6,353 nucleotides of DNA from NCBI GenBank assembly GCA_937926755.1, contig CALBBA010000239.1, positions 1 through 6,353 of the forward strand, in the 5' to 3' direction. This DNA comes from an uncultured Collinsella sp. (lineage in GTDB: Bacteria; Actinomycetota; Coriobacteriia; Coriobacteriales; Coriobacteriaceae). The notes beneath the pieces are model-generated. The model ran no database searches and was not told where the DNA came from. It was given only the letters and a program-made list of their open reading frames with translations. This document shows, piece by piece, positions 1 to 5,780 of this stretch; within the stretch, counting starts at the first letter, position 1, and each line of letters starts with the position of its first letter. Position numbers and translations under genes: made by a program.

Positions 1-1
1 C

Positions 2-1501
2 GGCCAGGTCCTGCGCGTGCGCCCCGGAGAGTCCATCCCCGTCGATGGCGTGGTGCTCGAGGGCAGCTCGGCCGTGGACGAGAGCGCGCTCACCGGCGAG
101 TCCATCCCCGTGGAAAAGACCGCTGGTGCCACCGTCAACGCCGCCACCGTCAACCGCACCGGTTCGTTTACCTTCCGCGCCACGCGTGTGGGCGCCGAGA
201 CATCGCTCGCCAAGATCATCCAGCTCGTCGAGGACGCCAATGCCACCAAGGCGCCTATCGCCCGCCTGGCCGATAAGGTCGCCGGTGTGTTTGTGCCCGT
301 GGTGTTTGTGATCTCGGCCGTGACCTTTGCGGTGTGGATGGCACTGACCGGCAGCATCAACGAGGCGCTTACCTCCGCCGTCGCCGTGCTAGTGATCAGT
401 TGTCCGTGCGCGCTGGGCCTGGCCACCCCCGTCGCCATTATGGTGGGCACCGGCAAGGGTGCCGAGATGGGCATCCTGTTCAAGAGCGCCGAGGCGCTGG
501 AGAACCTGCGCAGCGTGGGCACCGTGGTGCTCGACAAGACGGGCACCGCCACCCGCGGCAAGCCGGCCGTGACCGACATTGTGGTTGCCGCGCGCGCCGA
601 CGGCTCGCCCGCCATGAGCGAAAAGGCGCTGCTCAAGCTGGCCGCCGCGTTGGAGCGCTCGAGCGAGCACCCGCTGGCCGAGGCGATTATGGCCGAGTGC
701 GAGACACGCGGGATCGTCGCACGCATGGTCGAGGACTTTGCCGCCGTGCCCGGTCGCGGCGTTACGGCGCGCGAGGGGCAAAACGCCATTGCAGCCGGCA
801 ACGTACGCCTGATGAACGAGTTGGGCGTTACCGTGCCCGCGGGTCTTGCCGAGCAATTTGCCGCCGAGGGCAAGACGCCGCTGTTCTTTGCCAAGAACGG
901 CGAGCTTGCCGGCACCGTTGCCGTGGCTGACGAGGTCAAGGAGACGAGCGCCGGGGCCATCGCCGCACTGCGCTCGCTTGGCGTCGACGTGCGCATGCTC
1001 ACCGGCGACAACCGCGTCACCGCCGAAGCGATCGCCCGCCGCGTGGGGCTGAGCAGCGAACAGGTCATCGCCGACGTTCTCCCCGCCGACAAGGAACGCC
1101 ACGTGCGCGAACTGCAGGATGCGGGCGGCAAGGTCGCCATGGTGGGCGACGGCATCAATGACTCCCCCGCCCTGGCGCGCGCCGACGTGGGCCTTGCCAT
1201 CGGCACCGGCGCCGACATCGCCAAAGAAGGGGCAGATGTGGTGCTCATGCGCAGCGACCTCATGGACGTCGCCCGCGCCATCGAGCTTTCGCGCGCCACG
1301 ATCCGCAACATCAAGCAGGACCTGTTCTGGGCGCTGTTCTACAACGGCATCGGCATTCCGCTGGCGGCGGGCGTGTTCTTCCCGCTCACCGGATGGCAAC
1401 TCTCGCCGATGTTTGGCGCCGCGGCCATGAGCCTGTCGAGCGTGTGCGTCGTGTCCAATGCCCTGCGTTTGAAATCCTTTAAGCCTAAAGTGGCAAAATA
1501 G
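2..1501 (+). CDS. copA: Cu(+)-exporting P1B-type ATPase, C-terminal part (5' truncated)
   Basis: Membrane pump that uses ATP to export Cu(+) from the cytosol. The frame is open from base 2 to the TAG at 1499-1501, so the N-terminal metal-binding domain and first TM helices lie outside the window. Numbering from the in-frame GTG at 17: actuator TGE at 26-28; TM segments around 90-145 with the CPC ion site at 129-131; phosphorylation motif DKTG with Asp173; P1B-specific His-Pro at 218-219 in the nucleotide-binding domain; TGDN hinge motif near 330; GDGIND at 377-382; two final TM helices carrying Tyr442-Asn443 and MSLSS at 471-475. CPC, YN and MxxSS together are the Cu(+)-selective (P1B-1) signature, as opposed to Zn/Cd pumps. 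The GTG at 17 is only an internal codon. copZ and csoR follow on the same strand, supporting copper. The pump identity is near certain; only the missing N-terminus is unknown. Confidence 0.96.
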   Translation, partial: GQVLRVRPGESIPVDGVVLEGSSAVDESALTGESIPVEKTAGATVNAATVNRTGSFTFRATRVGAETSLAKIIQLVEDANATKAPIARLADKVAGVFVPVVFVISAVTFAVWMALTGSINEALTSAVAVLVISCPCALGLATPVAIMVGTGKGAEMGILFKSAEALENLRSVGTVVLDKTGTATRGKPAVTDIVVAARADGSPAMSEKALLKLAAALERSSEHPLAEAIMAECETRGIVARMVEDFAAVPGRGVTAREGQNAIAAGNVRLMNELGVTVPAGLAEQFAAEGKTPLFFAKNGELAGTVAVADEVKETSAGAIAALRSLGVDVRMLTGDNRVTAEAIARRVGLSSEQVIADVLPADKERHVRELQDAGGKVAMVGDGINDSPALARADVGLAIGTGADIAKEGADVVLMRSDLMDVARAIELSRATIRNIKQDLFWALFYNGIGIPLAAGVFFPLTGWQLSPMFGAAAMSLSSVCVVSNALRLKSFKPKVAK

Positions 1502-1529
1502 GCTCACCATTAAGTCCATTTAGAACGGG

Positions 1530-1623
1530 TTTTCCAAGTGCCCAAGATTGACCTGAAAGAGGAGCGACGCGTACTTTGGTACGCGAGCGACGGTTTGAAG
1601 GTCAAGGTCGGGTGCCTGGGAAA
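1530..1623 (+). repeat. 94-nt imperfect hairpin in the copA-copZ spacer
   Basis: Long inverted repeat between the copA stop and the copZ ribosome binding site. The apex is a perfect 7-bp stem CGCGTAC (1568-1574) / GTACGCG (1579-1585) with a TTTG loop. Below it lie two facing GAGCGAC-like tracts that do not pair, then TTGACCT (1548-1554) with AGGTCAA (1599-1605), GTGCCC (1538-1543) with GGGTGC (1610-1615, two G-U pairs), and TTTTCC (1530-1535) with GGGAAA (1618-1623, one G-U pair). The wobbles pair only in the + strand transcript, which favours an RNA element over a DNA palindrome. No T-run follows, so it is not a standard terminator. It may be an mRNA processing or stability element, a structured leader for copZ, or a dispersed repeat. 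A frame runs through it into copZ but looks accidental. Confidence 0.7.
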
Positions 1624-1648
1624 GCCGACACAACAGAGAGGAATACCC

Positions 1649-1870
1649 ATGCGTTTCACAATTAAGACTTCCGGCCTTATGTGCGGCCACTGCGACGCCA
1701 CCGTCGAGACCGCGCTGCTCAACGTTGCGGGCGTAACCGACGCCGACGCCGACCACGAGACTCAGACCGTCCAGGTGGAGTGCGCCGACACCGTGACCCC
1801 CGAGCAGCTCGCCGCCGCTGTCGAGGGCGCCGGCGAGAAGTTCCACGCCCTATCCGTGACCGCCGCGTAG
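1649..1870 (+). CDS. copZ: HMA-domain copper chaperone, CopZ-like
   Basis: A 73-residue single HMA (heavy-metal-associated) domain protein, expected to bind cytosolic Cu(+) and hand it to CopA or to the CsoR sensor. The N-terminus holds a beta strand followed by the metal-binding loop Met11-Cys12-Gly-His-Cys15, matching the family MxCxxC motif. The rest fits the ferredoxin-like beta-alpha-beta-beta-alpha-beta fold: an Ala/Val-rich helix, a strand near TQTVQVEC, and a helix near PEQLAAAVEGAG. The length is normal for CopZ. The ATG at 1649 is chosen because GAGAGGA (1636-1642) lies 6 nt upstream and the HMA fold starts at once. The in-frame GTG at 1538 would add 37 residues translated through the hairpin and is unlikely. 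The gene lies 147 nt after copA and 135 nt before csoR. TAG stop at 1868-1870. Confidence 0.92.
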   Translation: MRFTIKTSGLMCGHCDATVETALLNVAGVTDADADHETQTVQVECADTVTPEQLAAAVEGAGEKFHALSVTAA

Positions 1871-1896
1871 CAGACGCCGCCTACTCAATCCTCAGA

Positions 1897-1963
1897 AGTT
1901 GCGGTGAAATACGGACTGTTGAGCCGCCCTAGGCCTTTAAACAGTCCGTATTTCACCGCAACT
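1897..1963. repeat. Perfect 24-bp inverted repeat between copZ and csoR
   Basis: Arms 1897-1920 and 1940-1963 are exact reverse complements over 24 bp, separated by a 19-nt centre (1921-1939) that itself contains AGGCCT and TTTAAA. The left arm starts 26 nt after the copZ stop and the right arm ends 42 nt before the csoR ATG. It could fold in the mRNA as a strong stem that separates copZ and csoR expression, or extrude as DNA. There is no T-run on either strand, so it is not a typical intrinsic terminator. A perfect palindrome of this length often indicates a dispersed, recently copied repeat. Confidence 0.85.
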
Positions 1964-2005
1964 GACGGGGGCATCCGGAAGATCGACCAGAAACGAGGAC
2001 CCGCC

Positions 2006-2278
2006 ATGATGGCAGACCATAAATCGGTGACCCGCATGCTCAAGACGGCACGCGGTCAGATCGACGGCATCCTGCGGATGGTCGAGGAGGACCGCTACTG
2101 CGTCGATATTTCCACGCAGCTCATGGCAACGCAGGCGCTCATTGCGCGCATCAACGCCGACGTGCTCAAGGCGCATATCGAGGGCTGCGTGACTTCGGCA
2201 ATCGAATCGGGCGACGAAGACCTCAAAGCCGCCAAGCTCGCCGAGATCGAACGCGTCGTCGACAAGCTCTCCAAGTAA
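2006..2278 (+). CDS. csoR: CsoR-family Cu(I)-sensing transcriptional repressor
   Basis: A 90-residue all-helical repressor of the CsoR/RcnR/FrmR family (DUF156). In the family, the apo-protein binds the operator of copper genes and leaves it when Cu(I) binds. Cys32, His57 and Cys61 reproduce the Cys-His-Cys ligand set and spacing of Mycobacterium tuberculosis CsoR (C36/H61/C65). Tyr31 matches the Tyr before the first Cys. This supports Cu(I) sensing over Ni/Co (RcnR) or formaldehyde (FrmR). The N-terminal helix has the family RGQIDGI(L)RM pattern (16-25). The match for the second-shell Glu81 is less clear: Glu80 may serve if a short insertion near 68-76 is allowed. GAGGA (1995-1999) lies 6 nt before the ATG at 2006; an ATG at 2009 is equally possible. 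The cognate operator is probably upstream of copA, outside the window. TAA stop at 2276-2278. Confidence 0.94.
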   Translation: MMADHKSVTRMLKTARGQIDGILRMVEEDRYCVDISTQLMATQALIARINADVLKAHIEGCVTSAIESGDEDLKAAKLAEIERVVDKLSK

Positions 2279-2288
2279 TTGGGGCATT

Positions 2289-2369
2289 GGGGACGGACTG
2301 CTTTGCACCTTCTTGGTGCATCGGGGACAGGTATGTTTGCACCACCTTGGTGCAGATTGACCTGTCCCC
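2289..2369. repeat. Tandem GGGGAC/TTTGCACC hairpin repeat
   Basis: Two direct copies with a 34-nt period (2289-2322 and 2323-2356) match at 24 of 34 positions. Each starts GGGGAC and contains a small hairpin: TGCACC (2304-2309) / GGTGCA (2315-2320) in the first, and TGCACCA (2338-2344) / TGGTGCA (2348-2354) in the second. The second is also enclosed by a 10-bp outer stem, GGGGACAGGT (2323-2332) / ACCTGTCCCC (2360-2369). It lies in the gap between csoR and the next gene. It could terminate or process the csoR transcript, though no T-run follows. The GGGACAGG...CCTGTCCC style resembles REP-like sequences. Confidence 0.75.
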
Positions 2370-2385
2370 CTTGCTCTAAATCGGG

Positions 2386-2391
2386 TATAAA
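2386..2391 (+). promoter_or_regulatory. Possible -10 box (TATAAA) for the zinc-ribbon gene
   Basis: TATAAA lies 33 nt before the chosen ATG at 2425, in a short A/T-richer gap just after the hairpin repeat. No convincing -35 is found at 16-18 nt spacing; that position falls in the right arm of the outer hairpin (2360-2369). Weak call. Confidence 0.3.
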
Positions 2392-2424
2392 GGCGTGCAG
2401 CATATCGAACGAAAGGCAATTTGC

Positions 2425-2898
2425 ATGAATGACTTTATGAAGGGCCGCAATGGTGCCGATGAACTCACCATCGTGATGGGTTTTGCCGGCATTGTCATCG
2501 CGATGATCGGATCGATAGCCCACATCCAGTGGCTCAGCTGGATTGCCATCGTCGTGATCGTGATTGGCGTGCTGCGCGGCCTGTCCAAAAACATCGACGC
2601 ACGTCGCAAGGAAAACGCGGCCTTTGTCGCCGCGACCGCGAACGTCCCCGGCTTGGGTAAGTTCGTCGCCAGCTTGGGCGGTGGAACTGCAGCGGCCAGC
2701 ACCTCGCGCGCAGCTGGAACGAGCAAGGAAGACTTTGAGCGTGCCAAGCGCACGGCCAAGAAGATGTGGAAGGGCCGCAAAACTACGGCATACCTCAAGT
2801 GCCCCAACTGCGGCCAGATGCTCTCCGTCCCCAAGGGCAAAGGCAAGATCCGCGTCACCTGCCCCAAGTGCCACGCCAAGATGGAAACCCGCTCCTAG
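2425..2898 (+). CDS. Two-TM membrane protein with C-terminal zinc ribbon, unknown function
   Basis: A 157-residue protein of unknown function. In order: a short polar N-terminus; TM helix about 14-34; TM helix about 36-53 separated by a tight turn (a hairpin with both ends probably cytosolic); a basic, Ala/Gly/Ser-rich linker (55-105); a Lys/Arg-rich helix (101-120, AKRTAKKMWKGRK region); and a C-terminal zinc ribbon with Cys126-x2-Cys129 and Cys146-x2-Cys149, 16 residues between the pairs. The ribbon should bind one Zn and could contact nucleic acid or protein. The ATG at 2425 is chosen because GAAAGG (2411-2416) lies 8 nt upstream; a GTG at 2395 has no such site. It appears to be a single-gene unit, preceded by the tandem hairpin repeat and followed by a bidirectional terminator. 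No enzymatic motif is visible. TAG stop at 2896-2898. Confidence 0.82.
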   Translation: MNDFMKGRNGADELTIVMGFAGIVIAMIGSIAHIQWLSWIAIVVIVIGVLRGLSKNIDARRKENAAFVAATANVPGLGKFVASLGGGTAAASTSRAAGTSKEDFERAKRTAKKMWKGRKTTAYLKCPNCGQMLSVPKGKGKIRVTCPKCHAKMETRS

Positions 2899-2900
2899 CG

Positions 2901-2938
2901 CCCGCACGCGGGACAAATTAATCAGGTTTGTTTGTCCC
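2901..2938. repeat. Two overlapping small hairpins after the zinc-ribbon gene
   Basis: CCCGC (2901-2905) pairs with GCGGG (2908-2912), and GGGACAAA (2910-2917) pairs with TTTGTCCC (2931-2938). The two stems share GGG at 2910-2912, so only one can form fully. The second resembles the GGGGAC-type repeat at 2289-2369. It lies just after the stop at 2898, before the main terminator. Confidence 0.5.
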
Positions 2939-2961
2939 AAATCTTAAGTATTTGTTCGATA

Positions 2962-2998
2962 AAAAAGCCGAGGCCTCGTGTTGAGACCTCGGCTTTTT
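2962..2998. terminator. Bidirectional intrinsic terminator
   Basis: AAAAAGCCGAGG (2962-2973) is the exact reverse complement of CCTCGGCTTTTT (2987-2998). After one C/A mismatch the stem continues as CTC (2975-2977) with GAG (2983-2985), closing on a 5-nt loop. A GC-rich stem flanked by A5 and T5 tracts gives a terminal U-run on both strands. It sits between the + strand zinc-ribbon gene and the minus-strand amidohydrolase, so it can end both transcripts. Confidence 0.92.
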
Positions 2999-3031
2999 GT
3001 ATGCGGCAGCGGAGCTGCACCTTTGTCACAT

Positions 3032-4402
3032 CTACGCCACACCGTCGCGGGCCAGCTCCTCAGCCAGCGCTTCGGCAGGCATGGCCATAATCGCGTCGAG
3101 CTCGGCGTCCACCTCGGGAATACGCTTCACCTTGAGCTTGCGCACCAGATCGCCGCGACACATCACATGCATCGGCTCACGCAGAGCGCACAGGTCATCG
3201 AGCGGATTCTTGCGCGTCACCAGGATATCGGCGGCCTTGCCGCACTCGATTGTGCCGGTCTCGCCACCCAGCCCCAGCAGCTCGGCATTGACCTGCGTAG
3301 CCGTATGCAGCGCGAAGGCGTTGCTCACACCCACGTACTTGGCAAAATAGGCCACCTCACGCCACATGTCGTACTGCGTCACGAACGGGCAGCTTGAGTC
3401 CGTGCCCAAGCCTACCTTAACGCCGGCATCCAGCGCCGCACGAGCACTCTCGATAATGCCCGAGCACACGATGTCGCCGTTCTTCTTTTGCGTGTCAGTC
3501 GAATGGGTCTTCCCCGGATCGAGCAACACAAACGGCAGCGCCGGGCTGATCGTGCAGGTAACGCTGGGCGCACGTCCCTCGAGCTGCGTGCCCGCGGCGC
3601 CGCGGTACAGCTCCAGGATCTCGGGTGTCAACGGAGCGCCGTGCTCGATCGTATCGACGCCGGCCTCAAGCGCGGCCTTCACGCCCTCGGTGCTCTCGAC
3701 ATGAGCCATAACCGGCAGGCCCACCTCGTGCGCCGCCTTGCACGCCGCTGCGGCAACCTCCGCCGGCATACGCAGCACGCCCGGCTCGCCTACTTCGGTC
3801 GCGTCGAACACGCCGCCCGTCACGAACAGCTTGATGACATCGGCACCGCGCGCATACAGGTCTCGCACCTGCTCGGCTGCCTCGACGGGGCTGTTGGCCA
3901 CCTGGGCGAACAAGCCCGCGCCATGGCCGCCCGGCACCGTGACGCCCGTTCCCGGCGCTACCAGGCGCGGACCCTGATACTTGCCGGCGTCGATAGCGTC
4001 GCGCACGGCAATGTCGGCAAACAACGGGTCGCCCGCGCCGCGCACCGTGGTCACGCCACTTGCCAGCTGCTGCTGGGCACTGCCCTTGAGGATGCGGCGG
4101 ACGATGGCACGGCCCACGGGATTATCGAGTTTCTTCATCAACGCTCCCGCATCGCCGGCCGAGACAGGCTTGCCCGAGCCGCACAGGTGCACGTGCATAT
4201 TGATGAGACCCGGCATGAGATACGCCCCTGCCAGGTCGATGACCTCGGCCCCCGCTGGAGCTTGGGCCACAGCGCTCGGTCCCATCCAGGTGATGATGCC
4301 ACGCTCGACGACCACGGCCATATCGGGCTGCGGCTCCATATGCTCCGAACCATCCAGAATGGTCGCATTGATAAACAACGTGGAACGATCGGCAGACGCC
4401 AT
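3032..4402 (-). CDS. Metal-dependent amidohydrolase (imidazolonepropionase / Xaa-Pro dipeptidase-like)
   Basis: A 456-residue cytosolic hydrolase of the amidohydrolase superfamily (COG1228 type). A small N-terminal beta-sandwich (about 8-60) leads into the TIM barrel, and the sandwich is completed near 385-430. All ligands of a binuclear metal centre are visible: His70 and His72 (MHVH), Lys191 (VIKLFVTGG, the likely carboxylated bridging lysine), His234 (MAHVES), His254 (IEHG) and Asp335 (GTDSS). The Lys bridge groups it with binuclear members such as Caulobacter Xaa-Pro dipeptidases, not mononuclear imidazolonepropionase; the actual substrate cannot be read. No signal peptide. Start: the ATG at 4402 follows AGGGAGGAG (4409-4417) by 6 nt. 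An upstream in-frame extension to 4627 would run through repeat A and is rejected. TAG stop at 3032-3034. No hut, dipeptide-uptake or other pathway gene is adjacent. Confidence 0.93.
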   Translation of the reverse strand: MASADRSTLFINATILDGSEHMEPQPDMAVVVERGIITWMGPSAVAQAPAGAEVIDLAGAYLMPGLINMHVHLCGSGKPVSAGDAGALMKKLDNPVGRAIVRRILKGSAQQQLASGVTTVRGAGDPLFADIAVRDAIDAGKYQGPRLVAPGTGVTVPGGHGAGLFAQVANSPVEAAEQVRDLYARGADVIKLFVTGGVFDATEVGEPGVLRMPAEVAAAACKAAHEVGLPVMAHVESTEGVKAALEAGVDTIEHGAPLTPEILELYRGAAGTQLEGRAPSVTCTISPALPFVLLDPGKTHSTDTQKKNGDIVCSGIIESARAALDAGVKVGLGTDSSCPFVTQYDMWREVAYFAKYVGVSNAFALHTATQVNAELLGLGGETGTIECGKAADILVTRKNPLDDLCALREPMHVMCRGDLVRKLKVKRIPEVDAELDAIMAMPAEALAEELARDGVA

Positions 4403-4441
4403 ATCGAGCTCCTCCCTCACGATTAACTTGAACATTTGTCC

Positions 4442-4447
4442 ATTATC
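4442..4447 (-). promoter_or_regulatory. Possible -10 box (GATAAT) for the amidohydrolase gene
   Basis: On the minus strand GATAAT lies about 40 nt before the ATG at 4402, giving a plausible leader of about 30 nt. No good -35 is seen at 16-18 nt. The interrupted palindrome at 4476-4491 lies just upstream. Confidence 0.35.
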
Positions 4448-4475
4448 ACCTAGTCCCGCTGGATTGCTGCAGACG

Positions 4476-4491
4476 CATCGGTTAACGGATG
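4476..4491. promoter_or_regulatory. Interrupted palindrome upstream of the amidohydrolase, possible operator
   Basis: CATCGGTTAACGGATG is a 16-bp palindrome (CATC/GATG arms and a GTTAAC centre) with one G/G mismatch pair on each side of the centre. It lies about 29-44 nt upstream of the proposed -10, near or above the -35 zone, where a dimeric regulator could bind. This could be chance. Confidence 0.3.
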
Positions 4492-4549
4492 GAAGAGGGG
4501 ATGTGGGGAGACGGAACACGTTGCAGTCCCACCCCAGCGACACTAGGGA

Positions 4550-4612
4550 AATGTCTCGATCTGTAACAGGTACAGGGTTATTGGGCCCCTTGATGTTACA
4601 GATCGAGACATT
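4550..4612. repeat. Palindromic element, copy A (forward)
   Basis: Left arm ATGTCTCGATCTGTAACA (4551-4568) and right arm TGTTACAGATCGAGACAT (4594-4611) are exact reverse complements, extended one base on each side, around a 25-nt centre (4569-4593). The centre begins GGTA and contains TTGGGCCC. First of two copies between the amidohydrolase promoter region and the 3' end of the nuclease-like gene. The flank after the right arm begins TTCGG, as in copies C and D. Confidence 0.92.
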
Positions 4613-4631
4613 CGGTCGACGTTTCACCGGC

Positions 4632-4692
4632 TTGTCTCGATCTGTAACAATTACGAGCTCAAATAACCTCTAAACGTTACAGATTGAGACAA
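4632..4692. repeat. Palindromic element, copy B (reversed)
   Basis: Left arm TTGTCTCGATCTGTAACA (4632-4649) and right arm CGTTACAGATTGAGACAA (4675-4692) pair over 17 bp with one G-T wobble. The centre is again 25 nt (4650-4674) and starts ATTACG and ends CTAAA, like copy E. Its reverse complement resembles the centre of copy A, so the unit appears to be inverted. It starts 81 nt after copy A and ends 6 nt from the stop codon of the nuclease-like gene. Confidence 0.9.
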
Positions 4693-4698
4693 AACCTC

Positions 4699-5775
4699 TC
4701 AGCGCCCATACCACTGACGTCTCCACTCCTCAGCCAAATCGGGCCGTCGCGGAATACCCGCCAGCCTCATCTTCTCAACCAGCTTCCCCGGATTCTTGAG
4801 CTCATCAAACGTAAACCGAAGCACCTTGTGCCCGAGCATTGTCAGATGGGACTCCCGCTGACGCTCTGCCACGAATGGGTCGACCGGCTCCCGACCCTCG
4901 CCGTTCTGCAAGGTGTACTTCCCCTTTCCGTCGAGCTCGCCGATGACACACGTCCCGTCCTCGAGCTGCCAAAAATAGTCGACGCGAAATACCTGGCTCG
5001 GATCGAGCGGGTCGCGAAACTCCACCTGCAGCTCCGGAACCGGAAAGCCGTACGCAATAAAGAATGCTCGGAACCGAGACTCGCCGCCGTTTTCAGACAG
5101 CCCGTCCGCATACGACGCAATCACCTGTGCCCTGCGATACCCTCGCCTGCCCTCGCAATCGGCGCGGAGGCGCTCGCACAAATCCCCACGTGACACGCTC
5201 TTCGCCCGCAGCGCAGAATCGGCAATCGCCAACCCGTAGGAGAACGGCGCACGCAGTAGACAATCCTCCACCGTGCGCCAAAACGACGTCACCTGCACGC
5301 CGTCGACTTGTTCAAGTGCGCCCGCCGCCTGCGGACGCAACAGCCGACATCCTGCACTCAGTGGCACCGAGCAACCTGTCTTAACAAGGTATCGTGGCCC
5401 AAGCAGATCATTCGGCACCTCCAGACCCCATATCAGCGCGGCGTCATATCCCCAAAACGCCCAATCGGGATGAAATTCCGCAAGCCCTTTGATAGTCCTC
5501 AGCGCTCGCTCTGCCGGCGTCAGCGAATCCCAATCATGCTGAAAACAGAACAGGTACGGCTCGGGCTCCGCGATATCGTCGGTTCCAACATGGCGTCGCA
5601 GCCACATGAGCTCGGTATTGTCATGCGTTACGAGCAGCGCACCTTGTTCAGCCGCCTCCGTGAGCCTGGCAAGCATCCTATTCCGCGCCAAGGTGTTACG
5701 TGTCGCTTGCTTATGTTTAAGAACGGTATTAGACACTTTCATCACCACCACGTCAGACAAATGGACTATCGTCAC
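4699..5775 (-). CDS. AbiEi-like protein with C-terminal Vsr/DUF559-type nuclease fold
   Basis: A 358-residue protein resembling actinobacterial AbiEi-like/DUF559 proteins. Residues 85-120 (TPAERALR, then WGYDAALIWGL) and 161-199 (VTSFWRTVEDC, then ADSALR and SRGDL) match the central body of that family as I recall it. The C-terminus (about 225-338) looks like a PD-(D/E)xK, Vsr-like fold: Glu232 in a SENGGESRFR helix, Asp266 (VDYFW), Glu280-Asp282-Lys284 (GELDGKGKY), Arg304, and GHKVLRFTFDEL at 315-326. Nuclease activity and any DNA target are inferences. No N-terminal winged helix is obvious. The GTG at 5775 is chosen because GGAGG (5781-5785) lies 5 nt upstream; the TTG at 5793 has no ribosome site, and the ATG at 5742 is possible. 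No AbiEii-type toxin gene is adjacent. Palindromic element clusters lie directly on both sides. It could be a defence protein, a repeat-associated nuclease or a domesticated element. TGA stop at 4699-4701. Confidence 0.85.
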   Translation of the reverse strand: MTIVHLSDVVVMKVSNTVLKHKQATRNTLARNRMLARLTEAAEQGALLVTHDNTELMWLRRHVGTDDIAEPEPYLFCFQHDWDSLTPAERALRTIKGLAEFHPDWAFWGYDAALIWGLEVPNDLLGPRYLVKTGCSVPLSAGCRLLRPQAAGALEQVDGVQVTSFWRTVEDCLLRAPFSYGLAIADSALRAKSVSRGDLCERLRADCEGRRGYRRAQVIASYADGLSENGGESRFRAFFIAYGFPVPELQVEFRDPLDPSQVFRVDYFWQLEDGTCVIGELDGKGKYTLQNGEGREPVDPFVAERQRESHLTMLGHKVLRFTFDELKNPGKLVEKMRLAGIPRRPDLAEEWRRQWYGR

Positions 5776-5780
5776 CGTTG

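Noticed and set aside
389..1519. 376-codon open frame antisense to copA
   Set aside because: The + strand frame has every P1B-ATPase motif. The antisense frame is His/Gly/Ala-rich low-complexity translation typical of GC-rich shadow frames.
1538..1648. N-terminal extension of CopZ from GTG at 1538
   Set aside because: The added 37 residues are translated through the 94-nt hairpin, and the ATG at 1649 has a good Shine-Dalgarno and starts at the HMA fold.
1904..2005. N-terminal extension of CsoR from 1904
   Set aside because: It would be coded by the perfect inverted repeat. The ATG at 2006 has GAGGA at proper spacing and gives a normal CsoR length.
1870..2005. CsoR operator upstream of csoR
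   Set aside because: I saw no convincing GC-rich pseudo-palindrome of the CsoR operator type apart from the AT-containing 24-bp repeat; the operator is more likely upstream of copA, outside the window.
2095..2940. 281-codon minus-strand frame over csoR and the zinc-ribbon gene
   Set aside because: It runs antisense to two well-supported genes and across the intergenic hairpins, with no ribosome site or recognisable domain.
3488..4426. 312-codon + strand frame opposite the amidohydrolase
   Set aside because: Arg/His-rich shadow of a gene with a full metal-site signature on the other strand.
4403..4627. 75-residue N-terminal extension of the amidohydrolase
   Set aside because: It crosses palindromic copy A and the likely promoter. 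AGGGAGGAG just before the ATG at 4402 decides the start.
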